Positions 49,007-59,714 of a stretch of DNA of 64,000 nt are shown piece by piece. The translations under genes were made by a program, and so were the position numbers. The notes under the pieces are model-generated. The model did not search any database. It worked only from the letters and a program-made list of their open reading frames with translations, and was not told the origin of the DNA. Every line of letters starts with the position of its first letter. Within the stretch, counting starts at the first letter, position 1. The stretch is from an uncultured Aquabacterium sp. Its GTDB lineage: Bacteria; Pseudomonadota; Gammaproteobacteria; Burkholderiales; Burkholderiaceae_C. Location of the stretch: the NCBI RefSeq assembly GCF_913773725.1, contig NZ_CAJYGK010000161.1:1-64000 (forward strand), read 5' to 3'.

Positions 49007-49186
49007 GTCTGTCACCTTGTGCTGTAGGTTGGTTGGACTGCGAGAAGCAGTTGAACCCATGCTGCAGGCGACCCCTCATGCACCGCATATCGTTGACCCT
49101 TAAACACCCCCCAAGCACGGGACGCTGCATCCGACACCAGGCGCCAGATTGCTCGTGCTTTCATCCCTCTCCTGAAAACGCCCATG

Positions 49187-49209
49187 AAAAAGCCCCCTGA
49201 CGGGGGCTT
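49187..49209 (-). terminator. Terminator of the ompW gene
   Basis: AAGCCCCC-TGAC-GGGGGCTT, an eight-base stem with a four-base loop, with five A residues at 49187-49191 giving a U-tract on the minus strand. It lies 49 bases past the ompW stop. Confidence 0.78.
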
Positions 49210-49257
49210 GGAGCGGGTCGTGCCAGCCGGCGTCGCAGCCGGCCAAGGCGGGACCGA

Positions 49258-49908
49258 TCAGAAGCGATAGGCCAGGCCGACGCCGAACAGGATCGGGTCG
49301 ATCTTCACGCGGGTCACGACGGTGTCGGTGCCCTTGATCTTGACATCGGAACGGATGTCGATCTTCTTGAAGTCGACGTTCAGCGACAGGCGGTCGGTGA
49401 TGGGGAAGTCGGCACCGATCTGGAAGGCCGGGCCCCAGCTGTTGGTTTCCAGCTCCAGCTGGGCCACGTCAGGCACGGCCAGCTTCACGGCAGAGAAGCG
49501 GGTGTAGTTCACACCGGCGCCAATGTAGGGGCGCACCACCGGGTTGGTCGGAGCGAAGTGGTACTGCACGGTCAGCGTGGGCGGCAGGTGACGCACCGAA
49601 CCCAGCTTGGTGTCACCGATCGACACGGTGTGCTTCTGCGGCGAGGTGGCGATCAGTTCCAGGGCGACGTTGTCGGTCACGAAGTACGACGCATCCACTT
49701 CCCAGATGTACTTGCTGCTGACGTGGATGGCGTTCTCCGGCACTTCCAGCGACGGGATCGCATCGCTCTCGTTGGCCGGCTCCAGGTACAGCGCCCGGGC
49801 GCGCACCACGATGTCACCGGCACCGGCTTGCGAGACGGCGGGGGTCAGGGCGGCGCAGGCCAGGGCGGCTGCGGCAATCAGGCTCGAGCGGTTGAAGATG
49901 GTGCTCAT
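49258..49908 (-). CDS. ompW: OmpW-family outer-membrane protein
   Basis: A 216-residue eight-stranded barrel with a signal peptide ending VSQAGAG. Family motifs are GDIVVRARALYLEP, the TDNVALELIATSPQKHTV segment, GSVRHLPPTLTVQYHF, VRPYIGAGVNYTRF and a terminal DPILFGVGLAYRF with Phe at the end. OmpW barrels form a narrow hydrophobic channel for small hydrophobic molecules. The ATG at 49908 has GAAGGAA upstream; the open frame runs to 50073 but those residues do not look like an export signal. It is monocistronic with its own terminator. Confidence 0.93.
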   Translation of the reverse strand: MSTIFNRSSLIAAAALACAALTPAVSQAGAGDIVVRARALYLEPANESDAIPSLEVPENAIHVSSKYIWEVDASYFVTDNVALELIATSPQKHTVSIGDTKLGSVRHLPPTLTVQYHFAPTNPVVRPYIGAGVNYTRFSAVKLAVPDVAQLELETNSWGPAFQIGADFPITDRLSLNVDFKKIDIRSDVKIKGTDTVVTRVKIDPILFGVGLAYRF

Positions 49909-50127
49909 GGTGGTTCCTTCTTGTTCAATGGCTGGGTGGATCGCCGGTGGGCTTTCCATGACTTCATTGCAACAAGCGGAACGGCGCACGGACTTGTGCT
50001 GCATCAAGTCGCCCCGGTCGACGGGGACGACAGCGGGGGCCCCGGCCGACGCGCTTTGCGTCAGATCAGACAAGGGTGATGCGCAAACGCAACACCTTGA
50101 GCCCCCCTCCCGGGTGTACCGGACAGA

Positions 50128-50991
50128 TCAGGCTGCGGGCGTCAGGCCGAGGCGCTCGCAGATGGCCTTCACCGGCCCCGACTGGTTCATCGTGTAGAAG
50201 TGCAGGCCCGGCACGCCAGCGCAGCGCAGCTGGTCGCACAGGTCGGTCACCACGTCGAGACCGAAGGCCTGGATCGAGGCCTTGTCGTCGCCGAAGCCTT
50301 CCAGCCGCGTGCGGATCCACCGCGGAATCTCGGCGCCACAGGCGTCGGAGAACCGCAGCAGCTGGCTGCTGTTGGTGATCGGCATGATGCCCGGGATGAC
50401 CGGGATGTCGGCGCCCAGTGCCGCGGCCTCGTCCACGAAGCGGAAGTAGGCGTCGGTGTTGTAGAAGTACTGGGTCAGCGCGGCGTTGGCGCCGGCCTTC
50501 ACCTTGGTCACGTAGGCCTGCAGGTCGGCCTGCGGGTTGCGGGCCTGGGGGTGCATCTCGGGGTAGGCCGCCACTTCGATGTGGAAGTGATCCCCGGTTT
50601 CGGCCCGGATGAAGGACACCAGGTCCGAGGCGTAGCGGAACTCGCCGAAGCCGCCGTAGCCGCTGGGCAGGTCGCCGCGCAGGGCCACGATCCGGCGGAT
50701 GCCTTCCGCCTTGAACTGCTGCAACTGGGCGCGCACGCCGTCCTTGCTGGCGCCGATGCACGAGAAGTGCGGCGCGGCATCGAAGCCCTCGCGCAGGATG
50801 GCGCACACCGTCTGCAGCGTGCCGTCCTGGGTCGAGCCGCCGGCGCCATACGTCACCGAACAGTAAGTGGGCTTCAGCGGGTACAGCTGCTGCCGCACGG
50901 CCGCCAGTTTGTCCACGCCCTCGGGGGTCTTGGGCGGGAAGAACTCCATGCTGATGGGCAGCGCGTGCTGCGAACTCGTCAGGGTCGTCAT
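50128..50991 (-). CDS. metF: MetF, 5,10-methylenetetrahydrofolate reductase
   Basis: A 287-residue FAD enzyme that makes 5-methyl-THF for methionine synthesis. The TIM-barrel N-terminus has SMEFFPPKTPEGVDKL with the catalytic Glu, then YCSVTYGAGGSTQDGT, IGASKDGVRAQL, IVALRGDLPSG and ALTQYFYNTDAYFRF. It ends with GVPGLHFYTMNQSGPVKAICERLGL. It lies four bases after tlyA on the minus strand, so it belongs to the ahcY-tlyA-metF operon and should respond to S-adenosylhomocysteine through the upstream riboswitch. Confidence 0.95.
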   Translation of the reverse strand: MTTLTSSQHALPISMEFFPPKTPEGVDKLAAVRQQLYPLKPTYCSVTYGAGGSTQDGTLQTVCAILREGFDAAPHFSCIGASKDGVRAQLQQFKAEGIRRIVALRGDLPSGYGGFGEFRYASDLVSFIRAETGDHFHIEVAAYPEMHPQARNPQADLQAYVTKVKAGANAALTQYFYNTDAYFRFVDEAAALGADIPVIPGIMPITNSSQLLRFSDACGAEIPRWIRTRLEGFGDDKASIQAFGLDVVTDLCDQLRCAGVPGLHFYTMNQSGPVKAICERLGLTPAA

Positions 50992-50995
50992 GAAC

Positions 50996-51769
<774 letters not shown>

Positions 51770-51860
51770 GAATTTCCTTGTGGTGGATCGAGGCACTCAC
51801 GCGGAGCACCGCGATCGAGCAAACCACCGCGGATCTGGCTTGGCCAGTCCGCTGGTGGTT

Positions 51861-51879
51861 GCCCCCCGGAAAGGGGGGC
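51861..51879. repeat. G/C hairpin between tlyA and ahcY
   Basis: GCCCCCC-GGAAA-GGGGGGC forms a seven-base stem. No T-run follows on either strand, so it is more likely an RNA processing or stability element within the ahcY-tlyA message than a terminator. Confidence 0.45.
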
Positions 51880-51903
51880 GGCCGTCAGGCCGTAGGGGGG
51901 AGA

Positions 51904-53340
<1,437 letters not shown>

Positions 53341-53426
53341 GGACAGAGCTCCTAAATGGGTTCAGAAGCCGCCGTGCGCTACCGGGAGGACGTGAAAGGA
53401 TGCAACTCACCCAGCGGGACACATGC

Positions 53427-53514
53427 GGGTGAGCGCCGTTGCAATCAGAGTTGACCTTCCGAGCCTGGGGTCAGCGATGGCGACATGCGCCCGTGACCTT
53501 GCAACGCTCCTCGG
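53427..53514 (-). ncRNA. SAH riboswitch in the ahcY leader
   Basis: Read on the minus strand the element begins CCGAGGAGCGTTGCAAGGTC, has the conserved CCCAGGCTCGG near the middle (RNA), and ends TTGCAACGGCGCTCACCC. GAGCG and CGCTC form P1, GGTCA/TGACC form P2, and CCGAG/CTCGG can form the pseudoknot. This matches the known S-adenosylhomocysteine riboswitch class found before ahcY in Burkholderiales, where ligand binding raises expression. It ends about 85 bases before the ahcY ATG. Recognition is by consensus and pairing by eye. Confidence 0.92.
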
Positions 53515-53524
53515 AGGAGCCGCG

Positions 53525-53530
53525 ATTATA
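53525..53530 (-). promoter_or_regulatory. -10 element of the ahcY riboswitch transcript
   Basis: A perfect TATAAT on the minus strand, about ten bases before the riboswitch 5' end, where transcription should start. The -35 is weak (TTGCCC at 53556-53551 with a 20-base spacer). The TAA inside this hexamer is the stop codon of the preceding GGDEF gene, so promoter and coding end overlap. Confidence 0.55.
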
Positions 53531-54617
53531 GGACGCCCGCCTTGTCCTGTGGGCAAGAAATGCCGGGTGTTGACGCCAGGACGACGCGGTTACGGCCTGC
53601 AGCCTTGCCCTGATAGAGCGCGCGGTCGGCGCGCTGCAAAGCCTGCTCGAAGGTCTCGCCGGGCACCATCACGCTCACGCCCAGGGTGATGCCCATGGAC
53701 CAGCCGTGCGCCGCCGGCACGCTCACGGCGTGCACGCCGGCGCGCAGCCGCTCGGCCACGGCCAGTGCCTCGCCGGCATCGGTGCCTGGCAAGAGCACCA
53801 GAAACTCCTCGCCGCCCCAGCGGGCCACGTGGTCGACCTCCCGCACGCCGCCGCGCAGCACCTCGGCCACGGCCTTGAGCGCCTCGTCCCCGACCTCGTG
53901 CCCATGGGTATCGTTGATGACCTTGAAATGGTCGATGTCCCCCAGCAGCACCGCCAGTGGGCCCGCGCCCCGCTGCACACGGGCCGCTTCCAGTTGCGCG
54001 GCCTCCATGGCGTAGCGGCGGTTCCGCAGTTGCGTGAGCGGGTCGGTCCGAGCGACGTCGCGCAGGCGCTTCTGCGCATTCATCACCAACTGGAAATACA
54101 CCGTGCTCAACACCCCGAGGATCACCAGGGTGGAGGTCAGGTTGAAGTAATACAGCGCGTCCAGCACGGCGCGGGGCGCGTCCATGTAGGGCGTCGCGTT
54201 GCGCCACCGCCAGTCCATGCCCAGGTACAACAGCCCCACGCCCACCGCCAGCACGCCCTTGGGCACGGGCGACAGCAGCGAGTTCACGATGATCACTGGA
54301 ATGATCAGGACGATGTAGAAGTGAAAGCCGCTCTGCCAGCCGATCACGGCCACCGCCATCAGCCCGTGGGCGATGATCTCAGCGCCCATCAGCATCATGG
54401 CGGCGCTCGGCCAGCCCCGATGCAGCAGCGACGCTGCCAGCACGTAGCACAGCACGCTGGCCACGTTCACCTGGGCCAGCGCGGTCACCCCTGTGGCGGC
54501 AAACAGCAGCAAGAGACAGAAATGGGTCAGCCCCGCCACGCATGCGACCACCCCCAGCAAGGCCAGGAACACGTCCGACGTGCCGGATGGAAACAGAAGG
54601 GACTGGAGTTGTCGCAA
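53526..54617 (-). CDS. Membrane-bound diguanylate cyclase (GGDEF)
   Basis: A protein of about 363 residues with six hydrophobic segments (residues about 10-190) and a GGDEF domain. GGEEF is at 268-272, with LGDIDHFKVINDTHGHEVGD before it. The RxxD inhibitory site is present (REVD, five residues upstream), so it may be feedback-inhibited. No ATG fits: the frame is open to 54905, but the stretch before FPSGTSDVFLALL is low quality. A TTG at 54617 gives a sensible start; a GTG at 54572 is the alternative. It diverges from the large GGDEF-EAL gene. Confidence 0.82.
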   Translation of the reverse strand: MRQLQSLLFPSGTSDVFLALLGVVACVAGLTHFCLLLLFAATGVTALAQVNVASVLCYVLAASLLHRGWPSAAMMLMGAEIIAHGLMAVAVIGWQSGFHFYIVLIIPVIIVNSLLSPVPKGVLAVGVGLLYLGMDWRWRNATPYMDAPRAVLDALYYFNLTSTLVILGVLSTVYFQLVMNAQKRLRDVARTDPLTQLRNRRYAMEAAQLEAARVQRGAGPLAVLLGDIDHFKVINDTHGHEVGDEALKAVAEVLRGGVREVDHVARWGGEEFLVLLPGTDAGEALAVAERLRAGVHAVSVPAAHGWSMGITLGVSVMVPGETFEQALQRADRALYQGKAAGRNRVVLASTPGISCPQDKAGVL

Positions 54618-54868
54618 GGTGGCTGTCGCGCGTCCGCGCCAGGAAAAAGAGACCGCTGATTCGACTGTGTATCGGCAGGGCAGACGGCGGCTTGAGCCTG
54701 GGCCAGGAAAGCGTATGGAACGTGACAAATCGGGCGAAAAACCCGGGATGGTTCGAGGATAGCCACACCCCGCCACACCCACAATAGCGCCAGGGAGCCG
54801 GCGCCAGCGTGCGCACGGGGCTCCTCTGCTGTACCGCCCTTCGTTTCCACGCTGGCCCACGCATCCGG

Positions 54869-57800
54869 ATGACCTGCCCCGCTCCCCTGCCCCTTGACGA
54901 AGCACGCCGCCTGGCGCGCCTGAAGGCGCTGGCTGTGCTGGACACCCCTGCCGAGCCTCTGTTCGACGCGCTCACCCGGCTGGCCAGCGAACTGTGCGAC
55001 ATGCCCATCGCGCTGGTGAGCCTCATCGATGCCGACCGTCAGTGGTTCAAGGCGGCCGTCGGGCTGCCCGGCGTGTGTGAAACGCCCCGCGACGTCGCCT
55101 TCTGCTCGCATGCCATCCTCGGCGAGGACATCCTGGAGGTGCCCGACGCCCGGCTCGATCCGCGCTTCGCCCAGAACCCGCTGGTGACCGAGCCCCCGCA
55201 CATCCGCTTCTACGCAGGCGCCCCCATCGCGCTGGACGACGGCACCCGCATCGGCACGCTGTGCGTGATCGACAGCGTGCCACGCCAACTGGACGCCCGG
55301 CAGCGCACCGTCCTGCGCGAGCTGGCCGCCACCGCCGCAGCCGCCCTGTCCATGCGAGGTCGCGCCATCGAGCAGAGCCTGCAAGCCAAGGGCCGCTACG
55401 AAGACGAACTGCGCCACAGCGCCGCCCGGCTGCGCACCCTGTACGAGCGCACCCCTGCCATGCTGTGCTCGATGGATCCGGACGGCATCGTGCTCACCGT
55501 GAGCGACACCTGGCTGGACAAGACCGGCTACCAGCGCGACGAGGTGGTGGGTCAGCGGGTCGATGTCTTCATGGCCCCCGGGATGGACGCCACCCGGCAG
55601 CTGGCCCGCCGCGAGCTCGACCGGCAAGGCCAGTGCCACGACATGCCCTACCGGCTGGTACGCAAGGACGGCAGCGTGCTCGAGACGCTGATGTCGGCCA
55701 TCCTCGAGCGCCATGAAGATGGCCGCCACGTCCGCACGGTGGCCATTCTTGAAGACGTCACCCGGCGCCGTGCCGTCGAGGCTGAACTGCGCGCGCACCA
55801 GGAACGCCTGACCTTGGCGACCCAGGCCAACGGCATCGGCATCTGGGAATACGACATCGAAGCCGGCCGGCTGATGTGGAGCGACGAGATGTTCACCATC
55901 TTCGGCTCTGCACGCGCCGACTTCACCGGCACACTGGACGACTGGCGCCGTTGCCTGCACCCCGACGACCGCGCCCATTCCGAACAGGTCTTCGCAGAAG
56001 CCCTGGCCGGCCGGCGCGCCATCGACTACGACTTCCGCGTGCTGCATCCCGACGGCTCGGTCCACTCGGTCTACGCCCGCGCCACCATCTTCCGCGACGA
56101 GCACGGCCGCGCGCAGCGCGTGGTCGGCACCAACTACGACATCACCGAGCGCAAGCGCATGGAGCGCGAGCTGGCCGAGAAGCACGAGCTGCTGCGGGTC
56201 ACGCTCCTGTCCATCGGCGACGCCGTGATCACGACCGATGCGCAGGGCCGCGTGCAGTGGCTCAACCCGGTGGCCGAACGCATGACGGCCTGGAGCACGG
56301 AATCGGCCCGCGGCCTGCCGCTGGCACAGGTCTTCGAGATCGTCGACGAGCACACCCGCCTGCCTGCGCCCTGCCCCGTCACCCGCTGCCTGGGCGAACG
56401 CGACGTCATCGCGCCCTGCCAGCACACGCTGCTGCTGTCGCGCGACGGCAGCGAGTACGGCATCGAGGAGTCGGCCGCCCCCATCCGGGACGACGACGGC
56501 ACCGTGCTGGGCGTGGTCCTGGTCTTCCACGACGTGACCGAGCAACGCCGCATGGGCCGCGAGATGCGCTTCCGCGCCACGCACGACGAACTGACCGGGC
56601 TGATCAACCGCGGCGAATTCGAACGCCGCCTGGCGCACACGCTGGAGAAGGCCCACGCCGACCACACGCGCCACGCGATGATGTACATCGACCTGGACCA
56701 GTTCAAGCTGGTCAACGATGCGTGCGGCCACGCCATGGGCGACCAGCTGCTCTGCCAGGTCACCACGCTGCTGCAGGGCTGCGTGCGCGCACGCGACACG
56801 CTGGCCCGCCTGGGTGGCGACGAGTTCGGCGTCATCCTCGAGCACTGCACGGTCGAGCAGGCCCAGCGCGTCGCGCAGGAAATCTGCGACGCCATGGAAG
56901 AGTTCCGCTTCACGCACGAAGGCCGGCGTTTCCGCATCGGCACCAGCATCGGCCTGGTGCCGGTCGACGAGCGCTGGGCCAACACCTCGCTGGTGCTGCA
57001 GGCCGCCGACACCGCCTGCTACGCCGCCAAGGAAGCCGGCCGCAACCGCGTGCACGCCTGGTACGACACCGACCAGATGCTCAAGGCCCGCCAGGGCGAG
57101 ATGCAGTGGGCCAGCCGGCTCGAGCAGGCCATCGACGAAGACCGCTTCGTGCTGTACGCCCAGCGCATCGCCCCGCTCGGCCAGGGTGCGGCACGCGAAG
57201 GCCTGCACGCCGAGCTGCTGATCCGCCTGCGCGACGACGACGGCAAGCTCATCCCGCCCGGTGCCTTCCTGCCCGCGGCCGAGCGCTTCCACATGGCCTC
57301 GCGCATCGACCGATGGGTGCTGCGCCACGCCTTCCGGCTGCTCGAAGCGCACGAAGGCCACATGGACCATGTCGCCACGCTCACCGTCAACCTGTCCGGC
57401 CAGTCCATTGGCGACCGCGCCTTCCACCACTTCATGACCGAGCTGGTGGCGCGCAGCCGCATCGACGTGCGCAAGCTCTGCCTCGAGATCACCGAGACCG
57501 CCGCCATCACCAACCTGGCCGACGCCACCGTGTTCATCGACGAGATGCGCCGCCTGGGCATCCGCATCGCGCTGGACGACTTCGGGGCCGGTTCGTCCTC
57601 CTTCGGCTACCTCAAGAGCCTGAAGGTCGACTACCTGAAGATCGACGGCCAGTTCATCAAGACCCTGACCACCAACGCGCTGGACCACGCCGCCGTGCGC
57701 TGCTTCCGCGACGTGGCCCAGGTGCTGGGCCTGCGCACCATTGCCGAATTCGTCGAAGACGAAGCCACGGTGACCGAACTGCGCCGCATCGGCGTCGACT

Positions 57801-57877
57801 TTGCCCAGGGCTACCTGGTGCACCGGCCCGAGCCGCTGGAAGTGGCCCTGAACCTGCACGACGCCCAGACCGCCTGA
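54869..57877 (+). CDS. GAF-PAS-GGDEF-EAL dual c-di-GMP protein
   Basis: A 1002-residue soluble sensor protein. In order: GAF (about 20-165; LIDADRQWFKAAVGL), three PAS domains (about 195-300, 315-430, 440-565), GGDEF (intact GGDEF at 649-653, with RxxD site RARD before it) and EAL (about 760-990). The EAL box reads HAELLIRL with catalytic E782. TVNLSGQSIGD, ITETAAITN, LDDFGAGSSSFGYL and LKIDGQFI show that metal and substrate residues are kept. Both synthesis and breakdown therefore look possible, and the GAF/PAS inputs may choose between them. No transmembrane helix. Start at ATG 54869; 54809 would add 20 residues. Confidence 0.9.
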   Translation: MTCPAPLPLDEARRLARLKALAVLDTPAEPLFDALTRLASELCDMPIALVSLIDADRQWFKAAVGLPGVCETPRDVAFCSHAILGEDILEVPDARLDPRFAQNPLVTEPPHIRFYAGAPIALDDGTRIGTLCVIDSVPRQLDARQRTVLRELAATAAAALSMRGRAIEQSLQAKGRYEDELRHSAARLRTLYERTPAMLCSMDPDGIVLTVSDTWLDKTGYQRDEVVGQRVDVFMAPGMDATRQLARRELDRQGQCHDMPYRLVRKDGSVLETLMSAILERHEDGRHVRTVAILEDVTRRRAVEAELRAHQERLTLATQANGIGIWEYDIEAGRLMWSDEMFTIFGSARADFTGTLDDWRRCLHPDDRAHSEQVFAEALAGRRAIDYDFRVLHPDGSVHSVYARATIFRDEHGRAQRVVGTNYDITERKRMERELAEKHELLRVTLLSIGDAVITTDAQGRVQWLNPVAERMTAWSTESARGLPLAQVFEIVDEHTRLPAPCPVTRCLGERDVIAPCQHTLLLSRDGSEYGIEESAAPIRDDDGTVLGVVLVFHDVTEQRRMGREMRFRATHDELTGLINRGEFERRLAHTLEKAHADHTRHAMMYIDLDQFKLVNDACGHAMGDQLLCQVTTLLQGCVRARDTLARLGGDEFGVILEHCTVEQAQRVAQEICDAMEEFRFTHEGRRFRIGTSIGLVPVDERWANTSLVLQAADTACYAAKEAGRNRVHAWYDTDQMLKARQGEMQWASRLEQAIDEDRFVLYAQRIAPLGQGAAREGLHAELLIRLRDDDGKLIPPGAFLPAAERFHMASRIDRWVLRHAFRLLEAHEGHMDHVATLTVNLSGQSIGDRAFHHFMTELVARSRIDVRKLCLEITETAAITNLADATVFIDEMRRLGIRIALDDFGAGSSSFGYLKSLKVDYLKIDGQFIKTLTTNALDHAAVRCFRDVAQVLGLRTIAEFVEDEATVTELRRIGVDFAQGYLVHRPEPLEVALNLHDAQTA

Positions 57878-57963
57878 GCGACAGCCCGGGCCGTTGCTGC
57901 GACAATCGGCGGTTTGCCCCCTTTCCCCGCGGCCCTGTGCCGCCCTGTCTGCCGAGCCCTGCC

Positions 57964-59580
57964 GTGAGCTTCACGCCCGAAACCCGCCGCCGCCGCACCT
58001 TTGCGATCATCTCCCACCCCGACGCCGGTAAGACGACGCTGACGGAAAAGCTGCTGCTGTTCTCCGGCGCCATCCACATCGCCGGCGCGGTGAAGGGCCG
58101 CAAGGCCTCGCGCCACGCCACGTCGGACTGGATGGAAATCGAAAAGCAGCGCGGCATTTCGGTGGCCTCGTCCGTCATGCAGATGCTCTACCGCGAGCAT
58201 GTGGTGAACCTGCTCGATACCCCGGGCCACAAGGACTTCTCGGAAGACACCTACCGCGTGCTGACCGCCGTCGACTCGGCCCTGATGGTCATCGACGCCG
58301 CCAACGGTGTGGAAGCCCAGACCAAGCGCCTGATCGAGGTCTGCCGCCAGCGCGACACGCCCATCATCACCTTCATCAACAAGATGGACCGCGAAGGCCG
58401 CGACCCCATTGAGCTGCTCGATGAGGTGGAGGCCGAGCTGGGCATGCCCTGCGTGCCGATGACCTGGCCGGTGGGCCAGGGCAAGGGCTTTGGCGGCATC
58501 GTCAACCTGCGCACCCAAAGCATGCGCCTCTTCGATGCCGGCGAAGACAAGCGCAGCGACGAGTACGAAGTGGTGCCGCTCACCGAGCGCGACAAGCTGG
58601 CCGAACGCTTCGGCCACGACTGGGAGCTGGCCGAGCAGAACATGGAGCTGATGGCCGAGGCCGCGCCCGCGTTCGACCTCGAACAGTTCCTCGCAGCCAA
58701 GCAGACGCCCGTGTTCTTCGGCTCGGCCGTCAACAACTTCGGCGTGCAGGAGGTGCTCGACGCCCTGGTCGACCTGGCCCCGGCACCGCGACCGCGCTTC
58801 AGCACCGAGAAGGACGGCTCGCACAAGGAGATCGCGCCCGACATGGCCAACTTCTCCGGCGTCGTCTTCAAGGTGCAGGCCAACATGGACCCGTCGCACC
58901 GCGACCGCATCGCCTTCGTGCGCGTGTGCTCGGGCAAGTACACCCCGGGCATGAAGCTCAAGGTGCAGCGCAGCGGCAAGGAGCTGCGGCCCACGTCGGT
59001 CGTCACCTTCCTGTCGCAGCGCCGTGAAGCGGTCGACGAAGCCTTTGCCGGCGACATCATCGGCTTCACCACGCACGGCGGCGTGCAGCTGGGCGACACC
59101 ATCACCGACGGCATCAGCCTGCAGTACACCGGCCTGCCCTTCTTCGCGCCCGAGCTGTTCCAGACGGTCGAGCTGAAGAACCCGATGAAGAGCAAGCAGC
59201 TGCAGGCCGGCCTGCTCCAGCTGGGTGAAGAAGGCGCCATCCAGGTCTTCCGGCCCGAGGTGGGCGGGGCGATGCTGCTGGGCGCCGTCGGCCAGCTGCA
59301 GTTCGAAGTGGTGCAGCACCGCCTGATGGCCGAGTACGGCGTCGACATCCGCCTGATGCCCTGCCGCTTCACCGGCGCGCGCTGGATCACGGCCGACACG
59401 CCCGAGGCGCTGAAGAAGTTCACCGACGAGAACGCCAGCAAGCTGGCGCTCGACGCGGCCGACACGTTGGCCTACATGATGACCTCGGCGTACGACCTGC
59501 GTCTGACCGCCGAGCGTCACCCACAGGTCCACTTCCACCCGCTGCGCGAGCACGCCGGCCTGAGCCTGTCGAGCCAGTAA
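57964..59580 (+). CDS. prfC: PrfC, peptide chain release factor 3
   Basis: A 538-residue translational GTPase that recycles RF1/RF2 from the ribosome. G1 is SHPDAGKTTLTEKLLLFSG near residue 16, G2/G3 regions are RGISVASSVMQM and LLDTPGHKDFSEDTYR, and G4 is FINKMDREG. The C-terminal RF3 domain runs to the end (GALQ-type VGQLQFEVVQHRLMAEYGVD). The start is a GTG at 57964, giving VSFTPETRRRRTFAIISHPDAG; the frame is open far upstream only because of GC-rich composition across the preceding gene. It begins 86 bases after the GGDEF-EAL stop. Confidence 0.95.
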   Translation: MSFTPETRRRRTFAIISHPDAGKTTLTEKLLLFSGAIHIAGAVKGRKASRHATSDWMEIEKQRGISVASSVMQMLYREHVVNLLDTPGHKDFSEDTYRVLTAVDSALMVIDAANGVEAQTKRLIEVCRQRDTPIITFINKMDREGRDPIELLDEVEAELGMPCVPMTWPVGQGKGFGGIVNLRTQSMRLFDAGEDKRSDEYEVVPLTERDKLAERFGHDWELAEQNMELMAEAAPAFDLEQFLAAKQTPVFFGSAVNNFGVQEVLDALVDLAPAPRPRFSTEKDGSHKEIAPDMANFSGVVFKVQANMDPSHRDRIAFVRVCSGKYTPGMKLKVQRSGKELRPTSVVTFLSQRREAVDEAFAGDIIGFTTHGGVQLGDTITDGISLQYTGLPFFAPELFQTVELKNPMKSKQLQAGLLQLGEEGAIQVFRPEVGGAMLLGAVGQLQFEVVQHRLMAEYGVDIRLMPCRFTGARWITADTPEALKKFTDENASKLALDAADTLAYMMTSAYDLRLTAERHPQVHFHPLREHAGLSLSSQ

Positions 59581-59714
59581 CTGCGGCAAACTGCACGGAT
59601 TCGCCCCACAACGCGAGGCAACCCGCGAGAACGGGGGGGACACGGCCATGACACGGTTCGTTACAGTCCGGGCATCGGCGTGATGTCACGCGCCAACCCA
59701 CTGTCCGAGCCGTC

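Noticed and set aside
51861-51879. Terminator between ahcY and tlyA
   Set aside because: The hairpin has no U-tract on the minus strand, and tlyA has no separate promoter that I can see.
53341-53426. A SAM (not SAH) riboswitch before ahcY
   Set aside because: The conserved core and pairings fit the SAH class; no SAM-I or SAM-II features are seen.
54527-57859. A 1110-codon open frame antisense to the GGDEF-EAL gene
   Set aside because: High GC content gives long stop-free antisense frames. The plus-strand protein has complete domain motifs, while the antisense product is His/Gln/Ala-rich low-complexity with no motif.
55876-57963. Upstream extension of the prfC frame across the GGDEF-EAL gene
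   Set aside because: It lies in the wrong frame of a well-supported gene and reads as Arg/Pro-rich noise. RF3 similarity begins at the GTG at 57964.
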